This document shows positions 10,501-20,560 of a stretch of 64,000 bases of DNA, piece by piece. Where the stretch lies: NCBI RefSeq assembly GCF_021018805.1, contig NC_086247.1, positions 138,735,602 through 138,799,601 of the forward strand, in the 5' to 3' direction. Under the pieces are notes generated by a model that saw only the letters and a program-made list of their open reading frames with translations, was not told where the DNA came from and did not search any database. Position numbers and translations under genes: made by a program. The first letter of the stretch is position 1. Each line of letters begins with the position of its first letter. This DNA is from Prinia subflava (lineage: Eukaryota; Chordata; Aves; Passeriformes; Cisticolidae).

Positions 10501-13500
10501 GTACTATTATACTTCTGTTTGAACATGTAGCTTTATAGTAAGTTGATCACTATTAGGCTGGAAGAATTGTATCACCAGAAAAGAATGTAAAAGAGAGAGC
10601 AGTATGTTTTCACCTTTTTAATATGAATACCTGTTTTTAATATTAAAAAATATGTTTTAAGTCCAGTGGACTACTCTGAATAATTCTTGTTTCAGTTCTA
10701 GTTGTACAAACTCTTTTGCAAATTGCAGTAGTCTTTCAGAAATACTTTGAAATATGTCTTGTGTTTGAGAGCTAACAGCTTGCTTTTAAAATTCCATGTT
10801 AGAAGAAAGGTCCCTTTGAAATGGAGTATCAGATGAAAAGATTACCATCGGAAAGATTAGCAACTCAGAGGATTCTTTCTGTGATTGGTGACTGCCTTGA
10901 TAATTTTGGTCCTGGGTGTGCGAATGTACAGAAGATCCTCCATGCCCGCTGCCCTCTGGTGAAATTTTCCCATCAGCCGACAGGATTCCAGTGTGATCTG
11001 TCAGTGAGCAACAGGTGAGACCTGGTTTTAAAAAGTTTGCAGAGAATTCTGATGTGTTTAGTGTTCTGAAAATGTGTAATATCAACTGTTCAGTCTTCCC
11101 TTTTCTGTGTTCTTAACAAATGTGCATGTTGGCTCTGAAAGTAAAAAGGATATTTTTTGACTTCTAGAGGTTAGAGTTTGATGTCCTTAAATTATCTTTC
11201 TCCAGCATGGAAAACAGTTGCTAGCTGAAGCTGAAGACTCAAAAACCAGTCTGTGGAATAAGGTTGGCTTATAACACTGGAAAGAAGGCAGTTCATTAGT
11301 CATTACTTCCCTTAGGCATACGCACAGCCTTTCTTGATTGCTTTGCAGATTAAGCAGCTCCAGAACGTTAATTTTTAGGGATTTGGCGTCTAGTTATTTT
11401 GGTGTCCTTTCCTTCTCCTTAAGGGCCTGCTTACCCCTCTTTGCTGGGAAGATCCCTTGGATGCCGAGGGAATTCCTGGGTCGTGAAGGGGAACCTGAGT
11501 GTTCCCGCCCGCTAGGGGGCGCCGGCTGCCCACAAATGCCGCTCAGGGCCCCGCGGGGACAGCCCAGCACAGAAATGGCTCTGCTGTCCCTTCTGGGGCT
11601 CTGCTGTCCCTTCTGGGGCTCTGCTGTCCCTTCCGTGGCTGTGCCGTCCCTTCTGTGGCTCTGTTGTTCCACGTTTTAATCAGAAATATCCCCCTCACTC
11701 CAGTAAACAACCCTGGCAAAAGTGTACATTTCATACTCGTGAAAATGAGTTACCGACCCTTTTCATTGTTGTCGAGGAATATAAAAATATGAGCGGTTAT
11801 TCTTCAGGATACCTCTGCTAGGACCCAAGGGAATGGCCTGAAGGTGTGTCTGCGGAGATCTAGGCTGGATATTAGGAAAAAGTTTTTCAGAGGGTTGTTG
11901 AGCTCTGTAGCAGGCTCTCCAGGAAAGTGGTCACAGCACCAAACCTGACAGAGTTCAAGAAACTTTTTGACAATGCTCTCAGCACATGGTGTGACTCTTG
12001 GGGCTGTCCTGTACAGGGTCAGGAGCTGGAATTTGATGATCCTTGTGGGTTCCTTCCAACTCAGAATATTTTGTGATTCAGCGATACAAGTTTTACTGCA
12101 GTTTTGTGATTTGTCTTCATCAGGTACAATCAGATCAGATACACTCAGTTTTCTGAATTATTCGAAGTTCTGTTTCAGAATATGCAGGAGTTGTTAAGGC
12201 AATACTGAACAAGTTTCTAACATGAAATTACCTCTCTCTATGCAGTCACAGTGAAAGTCAGCATGTAGTTCTGTACAAGCTTCCTTGTACTCACTGCTGA
12301 TAGTTTGACTGGTTGGGACTGCATGTCTTGTCTTGTTATCCTTTTTACTAGAGACAAATCTCTCTGGACACCCTAAAGCACCTCACAGCTGAAATTTAAG
12401 AAGCCCAGGTGTTACAAAATGTTGACCTAGTAAATGTCCCCAAAAGGCTATGCTGAATTTTCAGAACAACTTTTAGCACTTCAGGCCAAAACTGAACCAA
12501 AGTAAGTTTTGCTCTTATACAGCACTTCTGGGTTTTTTTCTGCATTCTCTTGCCCTCCCATTTGTACAATACATGAATGGCTGTATGACAGTGTGATGAA
12601 GGAGATCAAAAACTGATCCATCTGAAAACCTCTATCCTTCCAGATTAGTTGTTTTTTTCAGCTCGACTAAGCAGTAATCATTTCAAACTTACCAAACAGA
12701 CTTGTTTTGCAGATTTCATTGTGTCTCTGCACTTAGATTAATTTTTAGTGCAGGATTTTATTAGATAAAAGGGGTAGAAGAAGTTCTAGTTGTATTTTAT
12801 TATATGTTAGGATAGATATATTATCTAGTGCACCTCAAAGGCAGTTGTGGCTAAATTACGTTTTTTCACCTCAGTTCTGCATAGTCTAATTCCACGGTAC
12901 TTGATGATTTTTTTTATTTTGGTTGTTTGGGTTTTTTTCTCCCACTGTTATGTGGAACAAGGAAACAGGAAACAGTGCAAACCCATGTTATTTATCCAGA
13001 ATTGTATCATTCTTGCTATGGGAAACTACCAGGTATTTAATCTTGGACAATTCCAGGCATTCCAACCCACACCATTCTACTATTCTATGATTCTCTTCTA
13101 TTTTTTAAAATGTGTAAAAGTGGTTTTTTTGTTGTTGTTTTTTTTTTAATGGAGGCACCCTTCTCTTATAATGAATAATGAACACTGCATCTGATACATC
13201 TTCATAATTCTCTCATCATTTACGTGTGTTCCCATTTCTTCCTCAGCATTGCAACAAGAAGTTCAGAGCTCTTGTACATCTACGGCTGTCTCGATTCCCG
13301 TGTACGAGCGTTGGTGTTCACTATTCGATGCTGGGCCCGTGTTCATGGCCTCACCAATAGCGCTCCTGGAACCTGGATCACAAACTTCTCCCTGACCATG
13401 ATGGTCATGTTTTTCCTGCAGAGGAGATCCCCACCTATCATTCCAACACTAGACCAACTCAAAGAGCTGGCAGGTAAGCACCGCTGTTTCTGTCTTTATT

Positions 13501-16500
13501 GCAGTTTATTGCACATTTGTTTTACCTAAAGTGATACATAAACCCAAGCAATTTCTTTATGCTCTCAAATACTAATGAATATTGTGTGTGTCTTAAGTTC
13601 GAGGGAATACACAAGTTTTACATGAATTAATGCGTCTTTAAAGGCAAAAGAAATCCCTTTTCAATACAATACTAATTCTGTTTAGAGGGGTTGGACTTAT
13701 ACTGTCCTTTAGATAATTAAATGTAACTTACCTCTCAGTGCTCCTATGCTGAAATTTTTTCATTTTGTTTTTTAGAAGACTTGTAGGGTCTTGAACATTT
13801 CTGGAGTTAAGGATTTTGTGCAGACTGATACGACGTGTATTGTTCTATAGCTACCAAAGGATGAAAAAAGGCTGTGTTTTTTTCTCTCAATTTGTAATAT
13901 CCTTGAGACCATTCAGGCCCTTTGCAAATAATTCTTATATCTCCACAAACAGACTATTCTGGCAGTTTCTTACACAGCATTCAGGGTAGATTATCTTCAG
14001 TGAATTGTATGAAAGCATAGAGAATGACACCCTAAGTTCTTGATTCCTTACTCATGTCTTCTGCTTATTGACATGATTCCTTGGAAGCTTTGAGTACTTG
14101 TAGTGGAGAAAAAGGTCTGTATTCAGTTACTTTAAAATAATTTTAAACACTTCCATCAGAATTCTGTAGAAATATTTATACATAAAACATGTTCTGATAT
14201 TTACAAGAGTGTTCCTAATCCTCTGAAATTTTTCAGAAAAAGACAGTGAACACTCTGGGTCTGATTTTTTTAAGCCCTCATGTAGGTTGTAACCTCAGAG
14301 AGTTGTGCTGCTAAGTGTGTAATACAGCCCTCTGTGCAGATACCCTGTTTGTTACCTGTAAAAGGTACTTTCAGAGATAGAAGATGTCATTTATCTTAGT
14401 CCTGTAGGATTTTAAAAATGTGCCATTTGCTCACGATGCTTTTCTTTTGCCCATCTATGGACTTTTTTCTTTTAAATCTTTTACCATTTAAGTTGAATCT
14501 TAACCTGAAAGTTCACTTGTGAATTCCTAATTTGATTTGTGTAATATGGTAGCATTGATTTCAGTTTGTTTTCTGAATTTTATTAAATACAATTTTACTG
14601 TTTATCACTTCAAAATGTGCCCACACTTTTTCTTGCAGATGAAAAAGACAAGCATATAATTGGAGGATATGATTGCTCATTTGTTAGTGATTTAAGAAAG
14701 ATTAAACCTACAAAAAATACAGAAACACTTGGTAGGTAGATATTCATCAATTTTCTTTTTTTTATGAGCATATTGAGGACAAACTTTTCCTTAATGTTAC
14801 TGATGACTCTTGTTTTTCTTTCCCTTAGATGAACTGTTGGGCGAGTTTTTTGAATATTTTGGAAACTTTGATTTCAGAAAGAATTCCATAAATCTTCGAA
14901 AGGTAAATGGATTTTAATTGCTCATCATTATGAGTTGAATCTCTCTGTCTGGCATTTGACAAACTACATATGCTAAACAACAATTTCTGTCATCTTTATG
15001 ATATATGAAAAATACATTTATATGGAAACTGAGTCCTTTCTGTGAAGGAGTTTTTTCTTCTTGGAGCTCAGTAACTTACAATACCATTAAGAACGTTTAC
15101 AGTGTTATATTTACTTGGATATGCTGGAAAGCAGAAGCTGATGCAAAACTAGTGTGATTTGACTGAAAAGCCCTGTAATAAAAGTGGCAGTTTTAAAACG
15201 TCAAAGCTATTTTGCTTCTGTGGGAGGAAAACTTCTAAAATGTCATGATGTCTGTCATAGCAGAAGTCTGTGACAAAGCCTGTGAGCTGACAAGATTTTC
15301 GTTTAAAGTTGGGAGTCCAGACCCAACCAGAGCCTACATTAAAACTTAGCTGAGTTCTGGGTGTGCTTTTGGCTCTGCAGTTTTCTACTCCAGGTTGAAT
15401 CAGCCTACAATAACTGTACTGCAGCTCAGTAAGCATGCCATAACAGGATAATTCTGTGCTAACACTTCAGTTTGCTTTATGCTTAAGTCATTCTATTGGT
15501 CTGTGTGTGCGTGCAGGTATAAAGAAATAGATGAAAATGTAACCTCCAGAACTCACACCTGTTCCTGCTGGGCTGCTTCCAGAGTGGGGTTTCAGTGCCG
15601 CATTGCTGAGTGTCTGTGGACACTCGTTTGTTCTGTTTCCTATTAGGGCATTGTGGATCACTGGCTAAAGAACTTTTTTTGCAGATAGATCCTAGAATCA
15701 ATGTATTGATTTATTTAGGTGGAGATCTTCTGTTTGCTATTAAACCTGAAAAAGGCAAGTAAAACCACCTTGGAGCCTGAGCTGGTCAGGGGAGATTGCT
15801 GCTGCTGCTGCTGCTGGTGTTGTTCTGACAGTGCTCTTGGCCCTGGGGCAAGAGTATTTAACGTGTTCATAGACACTCCTGGACCAGCAGGAGCTGGGGG
15901 ATTCCTGCTAGAGCCTGCAGCAGAAAAGCTTGAAGAGGTTCTGCTATACAGAACCAGTCAGCTAAGAAACACTGACAAGCACTGAGATGGAAGTGCATTT
16001 AAATAAAATACGTAGTTGTCAGCTGTTTTTGTTGTACTACACCAGGTGCCTAACAGTGGACCATGACCTGAATAGCTGTGTGCTTCAAAGACAGACCAAA
16101 CTGGGAGGAATTTCAGCCAACAAAGCAATCTTGTTTACTTACACCAGCACCAGTGTGGGAGGAATGGTTTGAGCAGTTGAAGTGCATGCAATATTTTATC
16201 AGACTGGGCTCTGGAGGTTAATGTGACACACTGGTGCTGCCCATGTGCAAGTGGAGATTAGGAGTAGGAGGTTGCAGTAGGTGAGGTCTGAGGTTTGTTG
16301 GACAGCAAATGGGAGAATGGCCAAAAAGATAGGTTAAGCTGTAGTTGTGTGTTCTTTACCTTGTAGGAAATCTAAGTTGAATGTAGCAAAGAAAACCACC
16401 ACTGAGGGGATTCAGAGAACAGGAATCATACAGTCAGGTTGACAGGAAAATTAACTTGATTAATAATGACTGGGTGTTTTGCAAAATGTTCTCTAATAGG

Positions 16501-16942
16501 TCAAAACACTTTTAATTCTAATGTAATAATTCAAGTGATTTGTTATTTGCTCAGCCTATAATGTACATATGCAACTTTGACCTTTTCTTTATGCTGTCTG
16601 CAGGGAAAGGAAGTAAATAAGCCTGAGTCGTCTCCTCTTTATATCTGGAATCCCTTTGAACAAGACCTTAATATCAGCAAGAATGTTAATCAGCCACAGC
16701 TGGAGAAATTTATAGCTATGGCCAGAGAAAGTGCCTGGATTTTACAGAAGGAAGATAAAACTCAACAAATGATCAATAAAGAACCTTGGGGACTGGCAGC
16801 TCTACTGATACCATTTGGGAAAACTAATTCCAGCAAGATGAAGAATAGGATGAAAGGAATAGGAAGTGAAACAATCAGAAGCCTCTTGGACTCTTTAAAG
16901 TTAAATAATGCAAACAGTCAACAAAAAGCAGTGGGAAAATGA
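4437..16942 (+). CDS. MTPAP: Mitochondrial poly(A) polymerase, nine coding exons
   Basis: This nuclear gene encodes the enzyme that adds poly(A) tails to mitochondrial mRNAs in the matrix. Coding exons are 4437-4575, 6310-6482, 7032-7265, 7589-7813, 10803-11014, 13247-13473, 14639-14731, 14829-14902 and 16604-16942. All junctions are GT/AG and the phases join to 571 codons plus TGA; human MTPAP has 582. Residues 1-40 are rich in Arg, Ala, Gly and Leu without acidic residues, as in a mitochondrial presequence. Residues about 60-130 match the RNA-binding-like domain. The catalytic core has GSS at 228-230, DVD at 240-242 and the third Asp at 322 (CDLS). Residues about 435-460 belong to the PAP-associated region. 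The ATG is the first in its open frame and has a strong Kozak context (GCGGCCATGG). Identity rests on recognising the family; coordinates are from manual splicing. Confidence 0.95.
6310..6482 (+). CDS. MTPAP: MTPAP coding exon 2 (start of RNA-binding-like domain)
   Basis: The acceptor is TTTTCACAG and the donor is GTAAGT. The split Asp codon 47 is completed here. Residues 47-104 include [19 protein letters not shown], which fits the first beta strand and helix of the RRM-like fold that mediates RNA contact and dimerisation in human MTPAP. The exon ends in phase 0. Confidence 0.92.
7032..7265 (+). CDS. MTPAP: MTPAP coding exon 3 (RNA-binding-like domain, linker)
   Basis: The exon has 234 bases, exactly 78 codons, in phase 0 at both ends. 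It starts after TTTTAG with [13 protein letters not shown], which completes the RNA-binding-like fold. It ends IEKLCLADS before donor GTAAGT. Confidence 0.92.
7589..7813 (+). CDS. MTPAP: MTPAP coding exon 4 (catalytic nucleotidyltransferase motif)
   Basis: The exon has 225 bases, 75 codons, in phase 0 at both ends. It carries the signature of non-canonical poly(A) polymerases: a GSS motif at residues 228-230 followed by [13 protein letters not shown]. Asp240 and Asp242 are the two metal-binding residues, offset by three from human D243 and D245. The acceptor is TGATCTAG and the donor GTGAGA. Confidence 0.95.
10803..11014 (+). CDS. MTPAP: MTPAP coding exon 5 (third catalytic Asp)
   Basis: This exon encodes residues 258-327 plus two bases of codon 328. 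It includes the block [10 protein letters not shown], in which Asp322 is the third catalytic carboxylate and corresponds to human D325. A basic stretch, [15 protein letters not shown], lies near the start. The acceptor is ATGTTAG and the donor GTGAGA. Confidence 0.94.
11577..11670 (+). repeat. 20-bp minisatellite in MTPAP intron 5
   Basis: Four full units and one partial unit of GGCTCTGCTGTCCCTTCTGG occur in tandem at 11577, 11597, 11617, 11637 and 11657. The first two are identical and the later ones carry substitutions. The array lies in a short G+C-rich patch and is probably length-variable. Confidence 0.9.
11815..12084 (+). mobile_element. CR1 LINE fragment in MTPAP intron 5
   Basis: Sense-strand CR1 3' UTR is seen, including GGCTGGATATTAGGAAAAAG, GAAAGTGGTCACAGCACC, and GATGATCCTTGTGGGTTCC just before the terminal TTTTGTGATTC. 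It lies in the same orientation as MTPAP, between exons 5 and 6. Confidence 0.92.
13045..13096 (+). mobile_element. Short CR1 3' tail in MTPAP intron 5
   Basis: Only the terminal part remains: CATTCCAACCCACACCATTC followed by TACTATTCTATGATTCTC, the characteristic CR1 ATTCTATG-type tail. It lies 150 bases before the acceptor of exon 6. Confidence 0.7.
13247..13473 (+). CDS. MTPAP: MTPAP coding exon 6 (central helical domain)
   Basis: The acceptor is CTTCCTCAG. The first base completes Ser328. The peptide includes [30 protein letters not shown] and [18 protein letters not shown], helices typical of the central domain that closes over the nucleotide in the terminal-transferase family. The donor is GTAAGC, leaving one base of codon 404. 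Confidence 0.94.
14639..14731 (+). CDS. MTPAP: MTPAP coding exon 7
   Basis: This 93-base exon encodes residues 404-434, from [15 protein letters not shown] to KPTKNTETL. It lies in the segment between the central helices and the PAP-associated region. The acceptor is TTCTTGCAG and the donor GTAGGT. Both boundaries split Asp codons. Confidence 0.9.
14829..14902 (+). CDS. MTPAP: MTPAP coding exon 8 (PAP-associated region)
   Basis: This 74-base exon is separated from exon 7 by an intron of only 97 bases. It encodes [20 protein letters not shown] and on to LRK, residues 435-459, the hallmark helix and turn of the PAP-associated region. The acceptor is TTTCCCTTAG and the donor GTAAAT. Confidence 0.93.
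16604..16942 (+). CDS. MTPAP: MTPAP coding exon 9 (C-terminus and stop)
   Basis: The terminal coding exon encodes residues 460-571 and ends in TGA. It contains [18 protein letters not shown] and [11 protein letters not shown]. By the constant offset of three, Asn475 (in WNPFE) should match human Asn478, the residue changed in spastic ataxia 4; that match is inferred from numbering, not from an alignment. The last 50 or so residues are basic and low in conserved motifs, as in other family members. Confidence 0.93.
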   Translation, partial: GKEVNKPESSPLYIWNPFEQDLNISKNVNQPQLEKFIAMARESAWILQKEDKTQQMINKEPWGLAALLIPFGKTNSSKMKNRMKGIGSETIRSLLDSLKLNNANSQQKAVGK

Positions 16943-17490
16943 CTTTAAGCACAGAAATAGAGTAGCTAATATTCTGTTTTAGGAACTGAATGAGACACGC
17001 AGTCCAAAGAACATTACTTTTAATATTTCTATTAGGGGGACTGGAGAATCAAGCAATCTCTGCTTTTCATCGTGATGATTTTTGTACAGGTCTGCTTTCT
17101 TTCTGTACATTTTCCTCCTCCTTACTCCTCACTTTTCCATCTGTTTCATGAATGAAGAGTATTCAAATGTAAGTTTTACAGATGCATTTTGGAAGTAGCC
17201 TTCAGCTGGGCACTCTTCTGTAAAAAAGGCTGACAGGAGCAGTATGGGAAAAAGCCTTTGGGAATTCTCTTGGCTAGCATACAAAAGATATGCTAATTAA
17301 AAGCTCAAGAAACAATCACCTTTCCATGAAACCACAGTCTGAAAGAAGATAAATGTGTTGGAACCATTGTTTCCGAAGCAGTCGTGTTTTGGAAGCCAGT
17401 AAAACCGAAGTGCATGTATCTATTTTTGCAGTTGTTTTCCATTCATGTAGATAGTGCCAAGATAAAATAAAGAGAATGGAATTAGATAGT
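16943..17490 (+). other. MTPAP: MTPAP 3' untranslated region (approximate end)
   Basis: Non-coding sequence follows the stop codon. The first good downstream poly(A) signal is AATAAA at 17466, followed by a G/T-rich stretch (TCAGGTGTGCAG), so cleavage is expected near 17485-17495. The end is an estimate, and longer isoforms cannot be excluded. Confidence 0.6.
17466..17471 (+). promoter_or_regulatory. Poly(A) signal for MTPAP
   Basis: Canonical AATAAA lies about 520 bases after the stop codon, with a downstream G/T-rich element about 20 bases later. Confidence 0.6.
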
Positions 17491-20254
17491 CAGGTGTGCA
17501 GTTTCATAAAGCATTGCTCCACCACAGCTCTCCAGGGATAGTGCCACTGTTTGTGTTGGAAAAGTGGGTTTGCTCTTGTGTTTACCACCGATTTCGAATC
17601 TCTTTAGTTAACTCTCCTTTGTTTTCTCTACCCAGGACTGGTCTCCACCCACACTCGTTTCTTATTTTGCCTTCAGCTTCACTTTAAACCTGTATTTCAG
17701 GTTCAGGCAGGGGTTCTTGGATGCCCTTCTTGCTTCATCACTCTCCCCAAAGCTGCTGCCTACTAACTGACATCAGAGCATTCCTGGAGAGGGATCTGTC
17801 CTATGCAGAGATCCAGAGAATCGTGTTATGCTGGAGTCCTGTTCCAGTCTTGCCTTGGTTTGCAGATACTCAGTAGAGCAGCAAGGGGACCCCTTGCAGA
17901 TCAGTTGGGCCAGCAGAGTCAATGCTTTTTATTGACTTCAAACATTGAGTTCTCTTTGCATCTGCCACCAAAAGAAGTCTTTTCAGAAGAAGGGGGAGAG
18001 GGGAGGGAAGGAAGGAAATGGGAAATGGAGAGCAGGCAAATATCAAACTTTAAAAGTACATTTGTGAGTATTTCACCTGTCCTGTTTGAGAGCCACTCAT
18101 GCATGGGGTGAATGGACTGAATGGTAGCACTGTTAGCAATTCCACAGAGTGTTTTCTTTATTCTTAACAGAAATTCTCTAAAGGAAATTACTGTATTCAG
18201 AGATAATCATGTAGATGAAACATCAATTTTATTATTACTGTTTCATTTTCAGTACTTCTAGATTCTTTAATGTTGCACTGGCATACGATGTTGTGTAGAC
18301 TTTTTTCTAATGGTGTGATCTGAACAATTTGTGTGTTTTCTCTTTTCTCTGATATATTATTTATTGGAAGTATTGTGGGCAATAATGCATACTTCCAAGT
18401 ACTTGTAAAAACTGGGCAAGGAAAACTATCTTCTAGCAGTTGGCAAACTAAATTGACCTTCAGGTCAATTCCATAATAGTTTATTTGGAGTTTAAAGTAA
18501 TACTTGTATTTGTCCGTTTCTGATTCATAAATGTTTTCTTCAATAATGACTCACATAGTCATTATCCTGGTTGCAGAAATTAATTCTCATATTAACTTCT
18601 TCAAGACTGAGCCTTGAATTTGAAACTTGGTTTTCTACCTAAATCCTGGTATTAGAAGTTCTTTTTGGAGGCTGGTAGGAAGTTTGTTGTAACTTGCTAT
18701 TGGTGCAAACACAAAGCCTTTGATAGCACGTGTGCCACAGATTCTGTAAGGAGCCTGCTGCTGCCTTAATCTTTCCAGAACCCAGAGTTACATTGTCTGC
18801 AGTTTGCCCAGGAATAGACTATGTAGCTTTTTGAAGATTAGGGCAGTACTCGAGTACTTTTGAATTTTCTTTTTTAGATGAACCAAATGGGTAATAGTGT
18901 AATAATAAGACAGGGACAGAAACATGCAGCAGAACTGTGGCAGTGTGTACTTAATTGCATTATATTCACAGTGATCCACTGACATAGGTAGGAAAGATTT
19001 TATATAAATTTTGATACACAGGTATAGGACACTTGTAGACTAATAACAGTGAATTTTGTATTCAGGTTATACAGTTGAGCCATGCTGAAGCACAAGCTTC
19101 ATTTTCACATGGTTATAGATGTTCAAGCCATTTAATATTCCTTAAAAGGCAGAGCAGAACATCAGCACTGTACAAGTAGTGCCTTTCAGCATCACTTTTC
19201 TGTTTAGACTGGCTGTCCTTTTTGGGACTCGTTCTGAACCCTTGTCATGGCTGCAGGCCAGTTTCTGAAAAGAAGAGAAAGAAGCCTAGAGCAGTGTTGT
19301 AGCAGTGGAATGCACCGGTTATTTTCTAAGGTATCTGCAAGTCGAGGGAGCTGGTGGCCAGGGAGCTGAAGCCTAGAGGCTGCAAGGATCAGCTCTCATT
19401 GGTGATGTAAATAAGCTCAGCAGGCAGCTTTCCTAGAAGAGGCTGTAGCTGGAGGAGGTGGAGGGCTGACCATGAGCTTCCCTGAAGTATGAGTTATGTC
19501 TGAGGAAGAGCTCAGTGAAACTGAAGCCACCTGTGGGAAGAGAACCAAGACTTGAGGGGGTGTATTTATGAAATCAAGAGAGATGGTATGATTATCATTT
19601 CCTGAGGGCAGCAGTCTCACACTGAAGATATTTAGAAACCATCAATATGGTTCTGTCACTGAAAGCAAGAGCTGGATGTATGTCAAGAAAGGACTGTGAT
19701 TATGATCTAGATTTGAGAGCTCATTCATATGCTCCAGAAACATGTTAGCAAGGGCAAGGCAGTACGTTTTAGTTACTTCTCAAACTTGGTGCTGATCGGC
19801 TCTGTTGTATGGTGGGGCTGTTTGGGAGGTCACAGGTAAGGAGCACCAGTGAATTAATCACAGTTTTGCCCCTCTGCCCCTTTCCCTTGCTGGAAATACT
19901 TTTTAGTGCAAGTCTCATATTTCCTGGCTCTGAAATGGTATGGGAAACTGAAAACATTTGGAAGTTCCTTGTCCTGAGAAAATACGCTTTGGGATATTAA
20001 CTTCACAGTTAACATTTGTTGCCAGGGGTTTTTATTTCCCTAGATGTTTGATGCTCACAAGTGTTGCAGGAATAGGTTCTATTGCAACTGCTACTGTTCC
20101 TCATTCTGCTGTAACTTCCAGAGAATCTGCAGACTTGGCCTACAGTTGACTCCTGGGTGAGCATCCTAGTGTCATGCTTATGAAGATGCAATCACAAAAC
20201 AGAATCCTTACTACAGTTCCTGTCTCAGATTCTGTTCTTTGGAGTTGGAGTCAC
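17491..20254. other. Intergenic after MTPAP, no gene seen
   Basis: This is A+T-rich sequence without coding exons that I can recognise. Open frames of 60-100 codons (for example 17803-18111) occur at the rate expected by chance. A purine-rich patch of GGGAGAGGGGAGGGAAGG type lies near 17990-18020. Confidence 0.6.
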
Positions 20255-20560
20255 ACTATATTTCAGGTTGGGAGAGAACTCTGAACCCTCTGAACCAGTT
20301 GCCTTATTAAGTGGTATCAGCTGTGAGATTAGACCAGCACTTTTTATCCAGTCAGGCCTTGAAAATCTCCAAGGATGGAGGCTGCACAGCCTGTTCTAGG
20401 GCTTGACTGTCCCCATCACCTGGGGACGGGTGGGCTGAAATATGCTGCCCCATCATTGTCACTGTTAATGGCTTTTTTCTGATCCTGAAGCATGCTCTCA
20501 ATCAAAATGCTGTCTAATACAAGTGTTCAAGCTGCTCCTTCATGTTGAAAGCTCCAAGTC
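20255..20560 (-). mobile_element. Old CR1 LINE fragment
   Basis: Diverged CR1 in reverse orientation is recognisable from CTTGAAAATCTCCAAGGATG, GGCTGCACAGCCTGTTC and the following GGGCTTGACTGTCCCC block. The 3' terminus near 20255 (TTTCAGGTTGGGAGAGAAC) is degraded, so the ends are approximate. Confidence 0.75.

Noticed and set aside
15797..15823. Short GCT/CTG triplet run in MTPAP intron 8
   Set aside because: Too short and imperfect to be a notable expansion.
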